Shown piece after piece: positions 33,334-45,809 of a stretch of DNA of 64,000 nucleotides; position 1 is the first letter of the stretch, and each line of letters opens with the position of its first letter. This DNA is from Podospora comata. Lineage: Eukaryota; Ascomycota; Sordariomycetes; Sordariales; Podosporaceae. The translations under genes and the position numbers were made by a program. The notes under the pieces are model-generated. The model did not search any database, was not told the DNA's origin, and was given only the letters and a program-made list of their open reading frames with translations. Location of the stretch: NCBI GenBank assembly GCA_017354895.1, contig CP071496.1, positions 1,240,001-1,304,000 of the forward strand, in the 5' to 3' direction.

Positions 33334-33437
33334 CTTTGATGGTAGAGAAAAGTGGTTGTTGAGTACAAAGATGTCGCGTCGCGTCGCGTCGAAAGTACCC
33401 CACTCACTGATATGCCTCACTGACTGATAACGTACGT
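31785..33437 (-). mobile_element. Fot1/pogo-type DNA transposon, copy B, 3'-truncated (inactive)
   Basis: Close relative of copy A in reverse orientation. Its 5' end is at right: inverted repeat ACGTACGT at 33437-33430, target TA at 33438-33439. At left it stops at the Gypsy 3' LTR, at the point equivalent to about 24,825 of copy A, so the zinc-knuckle end and 3' inverted repeat are missing. As in copy A, both ends of what remains are GC-richer and the middle is RIP-mutated. Confidence 0.85.
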
Positions 33438-33439
33438 TA

Positions 33440-35941
33440 TAATAATAAAACGTTATAGATTTGAATAACCGCTCTTAAAAAATTTCTTTTCTATTGGAAA
33501 GCCTGGTAATAAACGTAAAGAACAAAGTCCGCAATCACTTTTCTAAACTATTACCCGGTTAAACTTTATTTTTAATAATCTATATTTAAATATATTTTTT
33601 GATTATACTATATTCATTATCCGCCATAACTTTATGTAAAGTAAAAATAAAACTTTTTTTAATTAAGGGCAAAAACTTTATAATATTTCATCGTTTAAAA
33701 ATGCGTTTAAATTATTAATACTGAAACCTCCTCCCTCTATACGACCTCGCTGTTTTTATCCGGGGTGATTTTAAAAGAGTTACGTTACGTAATTACGGGA
33801 ATATTTTTGACTATACATTTAAAACAATTTATTCACAAATAAGTAAATACAAATAAAATTCTATAATAGTTTTGAATAGAAATTTGGTTTAATTATAACC
33901 GCACTTTTTCGCTTTTTTAGTAACTTAATATTTAAGGTCTTTTACTTTATTATTGAATAATTTTAAATTATTTTAAACTTTAATTCTTTAATTGAACGAG
34001 ATACTTCCTTTAATTACCTTTAAATTCTCTTACGCAGGAATAAATATTACGTTCAGATTTCTAATTAAAACTAGGTTATTTACATTTTCCTCCGATCACT
34101 TTTTAATCTTTACTCTTTTTTCTTCATATACCTATCTCTACTTTTACTTTCTAGTTATAAATAACTATTAAAATATTATGTCAGTATCTTAAAATTCTTT
34201 TGAACGATTATTTCTTTACTAAATAGTATTATCAAGTATTTCTAATAGTACAATCATTTATTAGGATTTTAGTAACCGGCATGAAGGGTTTAAAATACAC
34301 ATACAGTTTATTATCTTAATATTTACAAGTTTATTTATTTCAATAATTAGTTACTCCTCTGTTTTAATTAACAAAACTGCAAATTTACATCCTTTTTCCT
34401 TATAACCTTTTTAATACTCAGCCTATTTTATATAGGTTTCATAGGCTTTATTTAGCTTTAATTTTAATAAAATTGTATCATACATTAAATCGTTAACTTT
34501 CTCTTTGTATTACACGTTGTTAATATATCTTGGAGTAAACTATGTTTCTTTACTATTTAATCATTCTTTTTACTGGTATATATTTTACTTTCTTAAATAA
34601 TATAACCCTTATGCTTTTTTTAATCTTCGGATATTCTATCGATTTAACGTAAAAGCTAATCTTGTTTCACCAAAAGTACCGTTTTAACAGGAAAGAATAA
34701 TTGGGGTACTACCTTTTAATTTCCCGAACTAAATATAATATTAATGATAAAACACTTAAAAAGAAAATTCTTTTTTTATCAACATTAATATTACAGTTTG
34801 AGGGTAAAGTATTTAATTTCCTAAATATAAAACGTAAATTAGGATTACTTTAAATTTATTATTTTCCGGTATAGAGAAATTACTATATGTATCTACCTTG
34901 AAAATTGAAATGTGACTCTCTTGTTTGGTATAGTATTGACCATTATCTGATGAATAAATACTTTTACCGTTTAATTGAGAATGATAAAGAAAGATATAAT
35001 GGTTACTTTCTTTCCCTTATAAACTTTTCCTTTATATTATATTCATTTTTAATTCTGATATTGATTTAAGCATTTAAAATAAGACCATCTATAAATCTTG
35101 AACGATATTCTGATCTTTTTTAATGAATAACTTTAACTTTGATTACCTTTTTCCATTCAATTAGTGCTCAGAAAATTATTTTGAACTACTTAAAAATAAC
35201 CTTTCCTAACTCGTTTATACCTTTCAAAATAGGTTAATATAAAAGTTCTTTAACTTCGAATAAAATCTTTATTTTATTCAAACTCATAGATTTTAAAAAG
35301 GTATCGAGGGTAAAACATTAATATAATGTAAATATTAATAGATTTAAATAGGTTGGTATATTTATTAATTCAGTTCTCGACAGTAAACATATCTAAAAAT
35401 TTAAACTTGTAAACGCGAAAAGTAAATTCTATAATTTAATATTTTTCCATAAATATTTTTGAAGTACTATAATCATTCCGTACAATACTTATTTTAAAGT
35501 TATTTCTACAACTAATCTTCTTTATGGTAAAGAATTTTTATTAAAGAAAATATATAGGTACTATAGCATAGGGGGTTAGCCGATTAACCGTAAAGGACTG
35601 ATAAAAGGAGCGATAATTAAAATAAACTTCAAAAGAATAAAAGTTATCAAATTCTTGAAATTAATCTATAAATTTAAGAAAACGGGGATATTTCATATAT
35701 AAAATAAAGAGCATAATATTAGTCTTCATCATAAATTTTAATATATTAAGATTATTAAGACTTGGAATTTAACTTTTTTAATCAGAAAAAGGGCGAGGGG
35801 TTTTGATATATTTTAAAAAGTATAGTCTGTAATTAAAGAAAGAATAAATAAAAATAATTCTGGAGATTTGATTGCTAAGTAGCAGCTTTTACTATAGAAC
35901 CAAATGTAGGTGCCTAATACTCTTAATTATTACTAAGAAAA
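33440..35941. other. AT-rich DNA, 2.5 kb, no recognisable content
   Basis: No supported frame and no element ends visible. CpA and TpG are common, so it is not simply RIP-mutated Gypsy sequence. Confidence 0.5.
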
Positions 35942-36342
35942 TATAACGAACCCCTACCCAGAACCTTTGAAAAGGATACTAGTTGAAGGCACGACTGAAT
36001 AATCTTAGTTCGGTATAGCTAAATAGTATATAAAAATGGCTTGTCTTATTTATAATAGCTAAAAAAACTAACGCTTATGATTATATACTTCAAAACTATC
36101 TATCTATATTAGTTAGTTCCTCCGTATATATAGATCTTAGTACCGTGGACCGTTAACTTGTAAACGGTTCTCGGTCCACTCCTAAGTAAACGATACTGGA
36201 CCGTGGACCGTAAGCCTCGCCACGGTCCCCAATCCCCATTTTATTAGCTTATTCCGTCTACCTAGACCATAAGCCCCGCTCGATCGCCCGGTTTAATCTT
36301 AAGTAGTTTCTTTTAGCCCTACAATCTTCTAAAACCGTAATA
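35942..36342 (-). repeat. 3' LTR of - copy 1 (family B), 401 bp
   Basis: Begins TATAACGAACC and ends AAAACCGTAATA, equivalent to the TGTGACG ... CCGTGACA ends of younger LTRs. GGACCGTGGACCGT repeats mark U3 family B. Confidence 0.85.
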
Positions 36343-37135
36343 TAATACTTTTTTTCTCAACTAAAGTCTCTACGGCCTATTTTTCTTCTACCATAAACAA
36401 TTTTATAAGTTTTTCCTTTTTACTGTTCCTTATTTTTTATTATATTTAACCGTGTATAAAAATGTTTTTTCAAAATTAATTAGTTTCTTTCTTTTCCCTT
36501 ACGCATCTTCCGCTGCAATTTTACCGTAGTATATTATTTTACTTATTTTATCCTTTAGAATTATTTATAATATAAATTTTCGGTCTTTACGATATTCCGA
36601 ATACGTACGTTATAAAATTTACTATAACGGGTTTAACGTTGATTCCACCTATTAATATATTTCCGTTTTCTTCTTATAATATCATTAGTTATTTTATAGT
36701 AACCCGAGTAATAAAAAAGTAAAATAGATTCGAGCGCGAAAAGTAGAAATTAAAGATTAATTTTCGCAATTAATTATTAAGTTTATGGGGTAAAATAAAT
36801 ATATCGCTCTCTCCGCATTCGCGAAGAGCGTTTCTTTGGGTAGGATATCTAGGAGGAAGATACTTAGGTAGTGTAGTCCGCAACTATGGCGTTACCTAAT
36901 TTTTTACTAGGTATCTCTACGCGGCCGGACGCTGCCTAAGATACTGTCTCGTAACCTCGTTACCGTCGTAGACCCTTCCTTAGGCCTGAACTGGCTTTCT
37001 AACCTTTCCCTGGATCCCAATATAACCGGGCCTTATTTCTTAACTCCGTAAAGTACCGCTAATAGCGCGCTTTTTACTTTCTAAAGTAATTAAAACGCAT
37101 AATACTAATTATATCGAAATCCGTTTATATCTTTC

Positions 37136-37205
37136 AACCTCGTAGTGTAGTATATAGTACGCCGGCTATTCCACCAAGGAAACGCGTTTAACTCGCGCCG
37201 AGGTT
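37136..37205 (+). other. tRNA-like sequence in Gypsy - copy 1 (first of pair)
   Basis: 70 nt, antisense to the element. The acceptor ends AACCTCG and CGAGGTT pair 7 of 7. The D-arm is GTGT/GTAC. The T-arm has loop TTTAACT with four of five stem pairs kept. Box A resembles TAGTGTAGTATATAGTACG. The anticodon arm is unclear. Confidence 0.62.
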
Positions 37206-37344
37206 CTCGGTATATGAATTTTTAAATATATCTATAAACTTAACTACCTTCTTTTTAATTATCCCGTTACGTTGTACGCTTTCTTTTACTTGCAATAGTA
37301 AAAACATATAATATTAGTTAGGCCTAAATTCCTTCTCTCTTACT

Positions 37345-37414
37345 AACTTTATAGTATAAAACATAATACTTCAATTTCGCCGTTCAAAGCGTGGCTTCGA
37401 CTCCTATTAAAGTT
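37345..37414 (+). other. tRNA-like sequence in Gypsy - copy 1 (second of pair)
   Basis: 70 nt. AACTTTA and TAAAGTT pair 7 of 7, and the T-loop is TTCGACT. The gap to the first is 139 bp. Confidence 0.6.
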
Positions 37415-40400
37415 GTTTCTGTTTTAGGTTTATAAAAACCCTTTCATAATTAAAATTTGCTGTTGTACGTAAGTATTAATCGGTGTAAGTATTATCGGTA
37501 AATCTTTTATTTACATTAATAAGATATACCTTTAGTTCTTTTGAATTATTATAAACCAAATGTTTGAATTAATTGATTGAAGATTTCAATCAACCTCTAT
37601 TAAGCCATAAATCTATTATTCTTTTTAAATATTATACTCTTCCACTTTATTATTTATTAACTTGTTCCTATTAACTTTGTTTACCAGTAATATAGGCTTC
37701 AAAAACAAGATATAAAAAATATATAATTTTAAACGTATCGTATTATGTAGCTCTAATTCAAATATTATTTCTGATATCTTTTTTTTTTAATTTAATAGGC
37801 TTACTCTCTTATAGTTTAGTTTTCTATTAGGTTTCATAGTATATTTATTACGTATAGAAAATATTACATTTTTTCTTCTAAAGAAAAGTCCCTTAAACTT
37901 TTTAATATCATAATATTTTATATCCTTTCCTTTATAAACTTTACTTTTTGTTTAAATTTCCCGTAAAGTATATATAACTTATTTACTTGACCTTAACCTT
38001 AAGTACTTTAATACTAAGTCCCTACCATAAATCTACTTTATATTTAAAGTTTATAGAAAATAGCGTAACCATATTTTTTTATATTCAAAATATATAATAT
38101 ATTAATTATGCCGTAAGTAATAATTTAATTAAACCTTTTATTCAAAATTGATTATAATTCTATAAAAGTGATTATATTACTTGATTAAACCGTTCCGTTT
38201 AACTACTTATTTAAGAGTAGCAGGCCAAAGATACTTTACTTGCTACCCCCTAGCTTTATTATTAACGCTCTTTAAAACTTAAGTATAAATTTAATATCGC
38301 GGTCCGTAATAAATTTCATTAATTATATGTATATCTTTATAATATATTATAATACTATATCCACTTACTATTTTACCGACCATGTCTCTTTATAAAGTAA
38401 AAATTATGTTTATTTAAAAAGCTTATTAATTGTCATTAATAAAATATTGTACTTAACACCAATTATTACATTTTTACATTTTCGTAATTGTATAATCAAG
38501 TCTCTAGTAATTAAATTCTATAATCTTTCCGCTATTAATAATAACTCTAAAAATACGTAAAGCTTATATTATATAACGCTTAATCTTTTGTACGTATAGT
38601 GTAACTAAATAACTTCTTTAATATCATCCTTAATCCTAAATTAACTAAAGTGCAATTAATCTTTTCTACAGTTTTAATGAGGCTAATATATCCTTCATGC
38701 TTCGACTCATAAATTTCTATTACTGATACTATCCTATCATTTAATTTATATACGTTCGAGGTTAATAGTATAATCTTCCCTAATACTTTCGTAAATACTT
38801 TATATCTTTCATCTTTCTTACTAATTTTATGCTCTAATATTATTATTCAACTTCATTTGCTATTTGTTAAAATCTATTTATTTGCGATATGTTATATAAT
38901 ATTTTATTTAGAATTCAAGTAAATACTTAAAAGCACCTTTCAAGAGTTCTTAAAATAGTAATAATAACTTTTTAAATATATTTGTATAATAGGCGGCTCG
39001 CTGGCTCATTACGCCCGCTTTAACGTTCTCCGAACTACCTTTATAATTAATTTACAAATTAAATTACGAACGAAAATTTTACTATTATACTTACGGTACG
39101 TTGAGGACTTTTATAATAGTACACTACCACGGGTTCCTATAATCTGTACAACCCTATATTTTAATATTAATATTATTAAAGTATAACCTTTACTCTTTGA
39201 AACAATTCGATAATAGCGAGTAATCTTTTTATTATATATAGATTAGGTAGTTTTAACGCATCTCTTTTAGCCTTTCTAACAAAAAAGGTCACCGGATATA
39301 GCTTTCCGTTTTTATTACGTTAATGTAAATATTTACCAATTATATAATTTAATATATTAGCCTCGACCTCGAATAGATATATAAAGTTTAATAATTGAAA
39401 TACCGGTTTTTTAAAAATAATTTCTTGTAACTCTTAAAAACTGTTTCTTTTTACTTTTACCGGAACTTGATTTTTTTTTCTAAATAATTAAATAACTTTA
39501 CGATCATTATAAACCCCTAAAAGAATATATAACAGAAGTTAATAAACTTCAAAAACTCTTTAATATATATTTCAAATTACGGTGTAAGTTAGTCCTTAAC
39601 TGTTATAATTTTCTTAATGCTATACGAACTATACCTAAAAATATTAAATATTCTAAATATACATTTTTCATATATAGAACTAACTCTTTTCTTTATTCAA
39701 TAAAAGTCTAATTCCGCATAGCGCGTCGAGTATCTTTTCTAAGTATCGCTTGTACTTCTCCAACATACGTAAGTATATAAAAGTATTATCGAAAAAATAT
39801 CCTATTATTTTATTGAGGGACTTCAAAATTATATAATTTATAAGAAATTGAAATATAACGGATATGTTAATTAACCTAATGATTATTGTAAATACTCGAA
39901 GGAAATCTTAAGTTAAAAAACGTAATCTTTGATTTATTCTTTTTCAATCAATATATAGCCGTACTTAATAAGTATATTTGGAATCATAACGTATTAGCTT
40001 CTACTTAATTAATTCCGTAACCTAACTACTAGCAATAGGACATAAGTTTCTTTGCTATTTTATTACTTTATTAATAGTAGTTAATATATAATCGTAAACT
40101 ACCGTCCTTCTTCAGTACAAAAAATATCAAGTATTTTACTAACGATATAAATTCCTTAATATAGTTTATTTCTTAATTTTCGTTTAAATACTTTTTTAAT
40201 TCCTTACTTTACTTATCGTTAATATAATAATCCTTGAATAGCCGTAACTTGACTCCTTTTAACTTGATTTTATAGTTTTAAAGTCCTCGCTTTAAAAAAT
40301 CCCTATAAATATTTAACTATAAAAGTTAAGTATCTTCGATGTTCCACCGGTACAACTTTTTTTTCTCGGCTTTTTCTATATTATTATAGCAAGTATATTT

Positions 40401-43400
40401 ATTAACCTCCGATATCTTTATTAACGTTATTAACCCTACTTCTTCGATGTTGCCGCCTATATCGATAAAATATACTAATATTTCTTAAGTTCCTTACGGT
40501 AATACCGTAAAGAATGTTTATTTTATACTTTACTCTATACGTATTCCTAATCTCCTATTATGGATTAAATATTTCTTGGGTCTTTTATGCGCACATAATT
40601 ACTATGCCTCTTATCGATATTCAAATTATAACCTTCGAGTGTCCTATATTTATAATATTAAATATGATCAAAATTATTTTCCATTCGATTATAATATTCA
40701 AAGTATTATTTTTCTATACACTTTTTACGTCGGAAAAAGCCTTTATATAATTATTTACTATTTCATTTTGTTTTATAGTACTTTAGCCCAATATATATAC
40801 TAAAATAAAATTAAATTCATTTCCGCACTTTTATTTACTAATATTACGGCTTAATCATTTTTATAGTACGTTATAACCTAGAAGTTTTTATCTTTCTTAT
40901 TTCCTCCTTATATGATAGGAATCTCGCTAACAGATATTGAGTTATTATTTTATACTTTCGCTTTATACCAATATTTTAAAAATATTGTTGATGGTCCGTT
41001 AAAGGTTACCGCGCACGCCAAAAGCCTCGATTTGTTTTTTAAACGGTTATATTATTTAAAAGTATCCATTTTCTTCAGGTTATTTAATCATATGAAGTTT
41101 TCAATATTATTTTTAAAACTTCCCTTTATTTTTCGTCTCTTACTTGTGTAATGTTCCTTTAAACTTTTATTTAATACCGGTTCCTTTATTTCATTATTTA
41201 TTTAGATTTCCCTACTTAATAATACTACATAACCTTTTTCCGTAAGTATAATACGTAGTCTGGACTTACGTACTATGTTAATATTCTTTTGCTGTTGACA
41301 AAAACTACATTATCGTTTATATTTTTATCGTCCGTATATTCGAAATAGTATTTCGTATACTTTAAAGCGAATTGTATAACTTAAAGGTTTTTCTTGAAAT
41401 TACCTGGGTTTTAAACTTTCTATATAAAAGAAGCGTTTAGTTCCTCGTAAGCTCTCTTTTATTTTGTTATAATTATTCTAACCGGCTATAACTTACCCTC
41501 TTTTGCTTTCTTTACGTACCAGTTAACAACCGTATAGTAATTTACTTAGATAATACTTTGCATATTTATATATAATGTACCTAAACTAAAGTATTTTCCG
41601 GTGGTTTGGATATTTAGAATAAAATTATACTATATTTCCTTTGTAAGGTATATACCGTATAAGTACAGATATATTTTTAGTAATTTCGCAATTTTAATAC
41701 TAATAACTTTTTAGTTTTCGAATATATATTCTAACATTTATATATAAGCTTTACAAACTATTTCTACGAAATATTAATCGTATATTTACCGTACTTTTTT
41801 TTTAATACCGTTTACCATGTAAATCCGTCTTATTATATAGGGCTACTATCTTTAGTAGTTTCCGTAGAGATTTTCATAATAATTTATATTAATTAATTCT
41901 ACAATATTTATATTTAAAGATTTCCTTCTTCGTAGTTTGGCTTTAACCTTTTACTATTTCTTACAGCTCCTGGAACTCTGATTCCTTTTATTCGGTATAG
42001 TAATTAAAATTTTCTTCGGAATTTATTACTTTTGCTTTATTAATATCCGATAGTTATAGGTTCTATAACCCTCAGTTGTTTCAATATATCAATAATTAAT
42101 ATAATTCCCTTTCTTTAGCTAAATCGTTTAAATACCCTATAATTCTTTTTAAAGTATTTTACCTTCCCGTTTTGAAAATATTAAAAGTTATTTCTATCTT
42201 AATGCTTACTTTACGCCTTTTATTATTAAATAACATTAACGTTTATTAATTCTAAGTACGTAGTATAATAGTTAATATTAAAATAATTTCACTTAGGTGT
42301 ATCGTTAGGACGGTTATGATGAAAATATCCTTTGTTATTATTGCTATAATTACCCCAATGATTATTTCTTTTTTCTATACGATACTGAAACTACCCATCG
42401 TCAATCCGTATAGCTATAGTAAAACATTTATTGATAGTATTAAACCTTGACTTCTCATATAATTTATCCCTTACCTTTTTTAAAGCCGTTAAAAAGAATT
42501 AAATAAACCCTTTATCGATAATAGTATTATATAAATTATCGATCTTAAATAGAGCCGCGTAACTAACCGATAAACGCGTTTAATACAACCTTATAAGCCT
42601 CTTTCACGCGTATCTTACATTTGTATACTCTTTAAATACTTCTTTGAATTTTATGTTAAAAGTATAATAGCTATTAAAATATTCTATAAAAATGTACTTT
42701 TAGTTCTCCGGTCTTAATTTATAATAATTATTGCAAATGGGTTCGAACTACGTAAAAGCCTTATCTTTAAGTTTAATAGCCGCGAAAACTACTTTCGCTT
42801 CTATATTATGCAGCTAATTTAAGAATTAACGAAAATACATTTTAAACTAGACTAAGAACTCTTGAAACTCTATCTTTCTTCTTTTATAATATTCCGGTAT
42901 TAGCAATTTCGGCATAACCAAAATAATAATAATTTATTTTTACTGTTAGTAAACTTTATTTTTGAGTTCCTTAAAGTATTTAAGTACTTATTTGACGGTA
43001 GAAAAAGCAAATTCAGTATTAGTAGAAGGTCCTCGCTACTTACGCTAGGCGGTACGCTTTTATTTTAATATGTTTAAGTCTAGCTATAGTAATAAAAGCC
43101 ATTTCGAATTTATCCGTAATAGAGTTAAACTAAGTATACAATATATACCGAACCCTATTTACAACCTTTATAAGGGATACTGGTAAAAAGTATTTCTAAA
43201 TAACCCTAGTTTGTTGTAGCTAAATAATACATAATAAATAACTTATTTTTATTATAATAATTAAAAAGCTAAAATTACGACATATAATATTACAAGTTTT
43301 TTTTACTTTACTTCTAATTTTATTATATTTACCCGTATATAAAAACGTTATTATAAAACTAAATAGCTTTTTTGTTTTACTTCACTAATTCTCCGCTATA

Positions 43401-44014
43401 GATTTACCGTAATACTATACTTTATTTATTTTATTTACGGAATCTCCTACGTTATTACCTACGGATCCTTATAGTATTCCGAGTACGTATACCGTAAAAT
43501 TCTATATTACAAGTCTAACGTGAATCCTATCCGTAAATTTTTCTCTTTCCCTCCTATACCGTAATTGACCGCTTTATAGTAACTTAAATAGTAAAAAGTA
43601 AAATAAACTCGAGCGTAAATATAAATGCTTAAAAATTGACTTTTATAAATAATTACTAAATTTACCCGGGTAAAATAAATACGTCGCTCCCTCCGTACTC
43701 GCGAAAAGCATCTTTTCGTATAGGGTTTTTAAGAGGAGAATACCCGGGTAGCGCAGTCCGTAGTTACGGCGCCGCCTAATTCTTCACTTAGTACCTCTAC
43801 GTAGCCGAATGCCGCCTAAGCTACCGTCCCGTAATCTCCTCTCGTCCTGGACCCTTCCTTAGGCTTTAAGTAACTTTCTAACTTTTCCTTCGATTCTAGC
43901 GTAGCCGGTCCCTCCTTCCTAACTCCGCAGGGTATAGCTAATAGCGCTCCTTCCACTTCTCTACATAATTAAGACACGTAATACTAATCATATTTAAATT
44001 CCCTTATACTTTTT

Positions 44015-44084
44015 AACTTTATAGTATAGTTTATAGTACGTTGGCTAATACGTCGAAAGCGCGGGTTTAATTTCTGTTAAGGTT
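44015..44084 (+). other. tRNA-like sequence in Gypsy - copy 2 (first of pair)
   Basis: 70 nt. AACTTTA and TAAGGTT pair with one G-T. D-arm GTAT/GTAC, T-loop TTTAATT. Same place as 37,136. Confidence 0.55.
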
Positions 44085-44226
44085 CTTTGAAGTTTAATAG
44101 AACCGAATATATTTTCCTAAGCCTTAATATCTTTTAATTATTCCGTTAATAATATATATTCGACTTTTTTTTACCGGTAATAGAAACATATAATATCAGG
44201 TAAGCTTATATTTCTTTATCCTTACT

Positions 44227-44296
44227 AACCTTATATTATTATGTATAATACGTTAATTACTACGTCAAAGATATAGGTTCGATGCCTACTAAGGCT
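44227..44296 (+). other. tRNA-like sequence in Gypsy - copy 2 (second of pair)
   Basis: 70 nt. AACCTTA and TAAGGCT pair 6 of 7; the T-arm has loop TTCGATG. The gap to the first is 142 bp. Confidence 0.52.
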
Positions 44297-45399
44297 CTTC
44301 TAAATTTATATATATTTTACTGAAGCTTTAGTCGGTCTTAATATTATTAGTAAACTTCTTTTTATTCATTTCAATAATTAGAATTTACCTTTAGTTTCTA
44401 CAAATTATCTATGGCTAAATATCTTAACCATGAACTTATATATTTTAATTAACCTTTATGAAACCGTCAATCTAATATTTCTTTTATATTATACTTTTTT
44501 TGTTTGTTTTCCGTTACTTCCTATATATTAGCTTTCCTTAGCGGTAATACGGGTTCTAAAAGTAAAATATAAAAATATACAATCGTAAACGTATTATAAT
44601 AGGTAACTTCAATTCGAATACCGTCTCCGATAACTTCCTTTTAACCTTTAATAAGCCTATTTTACTATAGTTTAGCTCTTTACCAAGTCTTTTAATTTAT
44701 AAATTACGTATAGAAATAAATAGTATATCCCCGCCTTCAAGCAAGATCTTTTAAGCTTTTTAGTATTATAATATTTCCGTATCCTTTTTCCTTATAAACT
44801 CTAGGTTTTACGTAAGCTTACCGTAAATATATATAGCTTATTTACTTTAACCCCAGCCTTAAATTCCTCTACGTCTAGTTCCTACCGTAAATCTATCTCG
44901 TATTTGAGATTTATAAAGAATAGCGTAGCTTTAGTCGTCTTTATTAAAGATATATTGTATACTAATTATACTATAAGTAATAGTTCAACCTAATCATTTT
45001 ATTCGAAAACAATATAATTTTGTAAATACTAGTCTATAATATATTTATACCGTTTCATTTAACCGTCTATTTAAAACATAGTAAGCCGAGGACGCTTTCT
45101 TTATTACTCTTAGCTTCGTTATTAATACTCTCTAAAACTTCGATACGGATTTAGTACCGCAGTCCGTAATAAACTCCTCTAGCTATATATATATTACTAT
45201 AATATATTATAATATTATATCTGTTGACTACTCTATCGACTAGGTTCTTGTAAAGGTTAAAGTATGCTTACTTTGTAAGCCTATCGACTACCGTTAATAT
45301 ATTATTATACTTAACGCCGGTTACTGCATTTATTAACTTTAGTAATTTAATAATAAAGTTTTTACAACTAAGCTCTATAATCGTTTTACTATTAATAGT

Positions 45400-45809
45400 T
45401 GTCACGGTTTAGGAGAGCGGAGTCGCCAGGACCAATGGGACTAGAGCGATGATAAGTGGGACAGGTGGGGCATATGGAGCACGGAATAACACAGGTCCGG
45501 GGATCTAGGATTTGAGAGATAGATCCAGAGATCTAAAGTCTAGAAGCTAAATTCAGAGGATTTCGAGATTAAAAAATAAATCCGGATAGGAAGATATTTG
45601 GAGCCTAAGGTCTATACATACGGAGGAACTAGCTAGTGTAGATAGACATTTCCGCAGTTTACAATATAAGTTACAATGGTTGGTATCTAGACTATTATAA
45701 TTAAGATAAACCATTTGTTATACACTGTTTAGCTATACCGAACCAGGATTGTTCAGAAGTGTCTTCAACCAGCATCCCGTTCAGAGGTTCTGGATAGAGG
45801 TTCGTCACA
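45400..45809 (+). mobile_element. Solo LTR (family C) nested in Gypsy - copy 2
   Basis: 410 bp, TGTCACGG ... TTCGTCACA, with perfect 5-bp duplications ATAGT at 45395-45399 and 45810-45814. The host sequence resumes exactly after it, as comparison with about 38,520-38,560 shows. U3 has GATC-containing repeats of its own type. Little mutated, so younger than the host copy. Confidence 0.95.

Larger units (their letters stand above)
35942..43295 (-). mobile_element. Ty3/Gypsy LTR retrotransposon, - copy 1 (broken)
   Basis: The 3' LTR (family B) is 35942-36342. Then, from left to right (3' to 5' of the element): a GC-richer tract, two tRNA-like sequences, integrase side (about 37,700-38,700), RNase H/reverse transcriptase (about 39,200-40,500), gag side (to about 42,700) and leader. 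A partial 5' LTR (U5 side) lies at 43144 to about 43295. Many breaks, strong RIP signature. It is joined head to tail to - copy 2, with the shared LTR incomplete. Confidence 0.83.

Noticed and set aside
20181-35941. The two AT-rich flanks of the Fot1-type/Gypsy complex being halves of one inverted repeat
   Set aside because: The ACGTACGT next to both ends belongs to the Fot1-type inverted repeats; sequence further out does not match in either orientation by eye.
40514-41151. Several open frames of 75-79 codons on the + strand
   Set aside because: They are antisense to a Gypsy copy and made of AT-rich low-information sequence.
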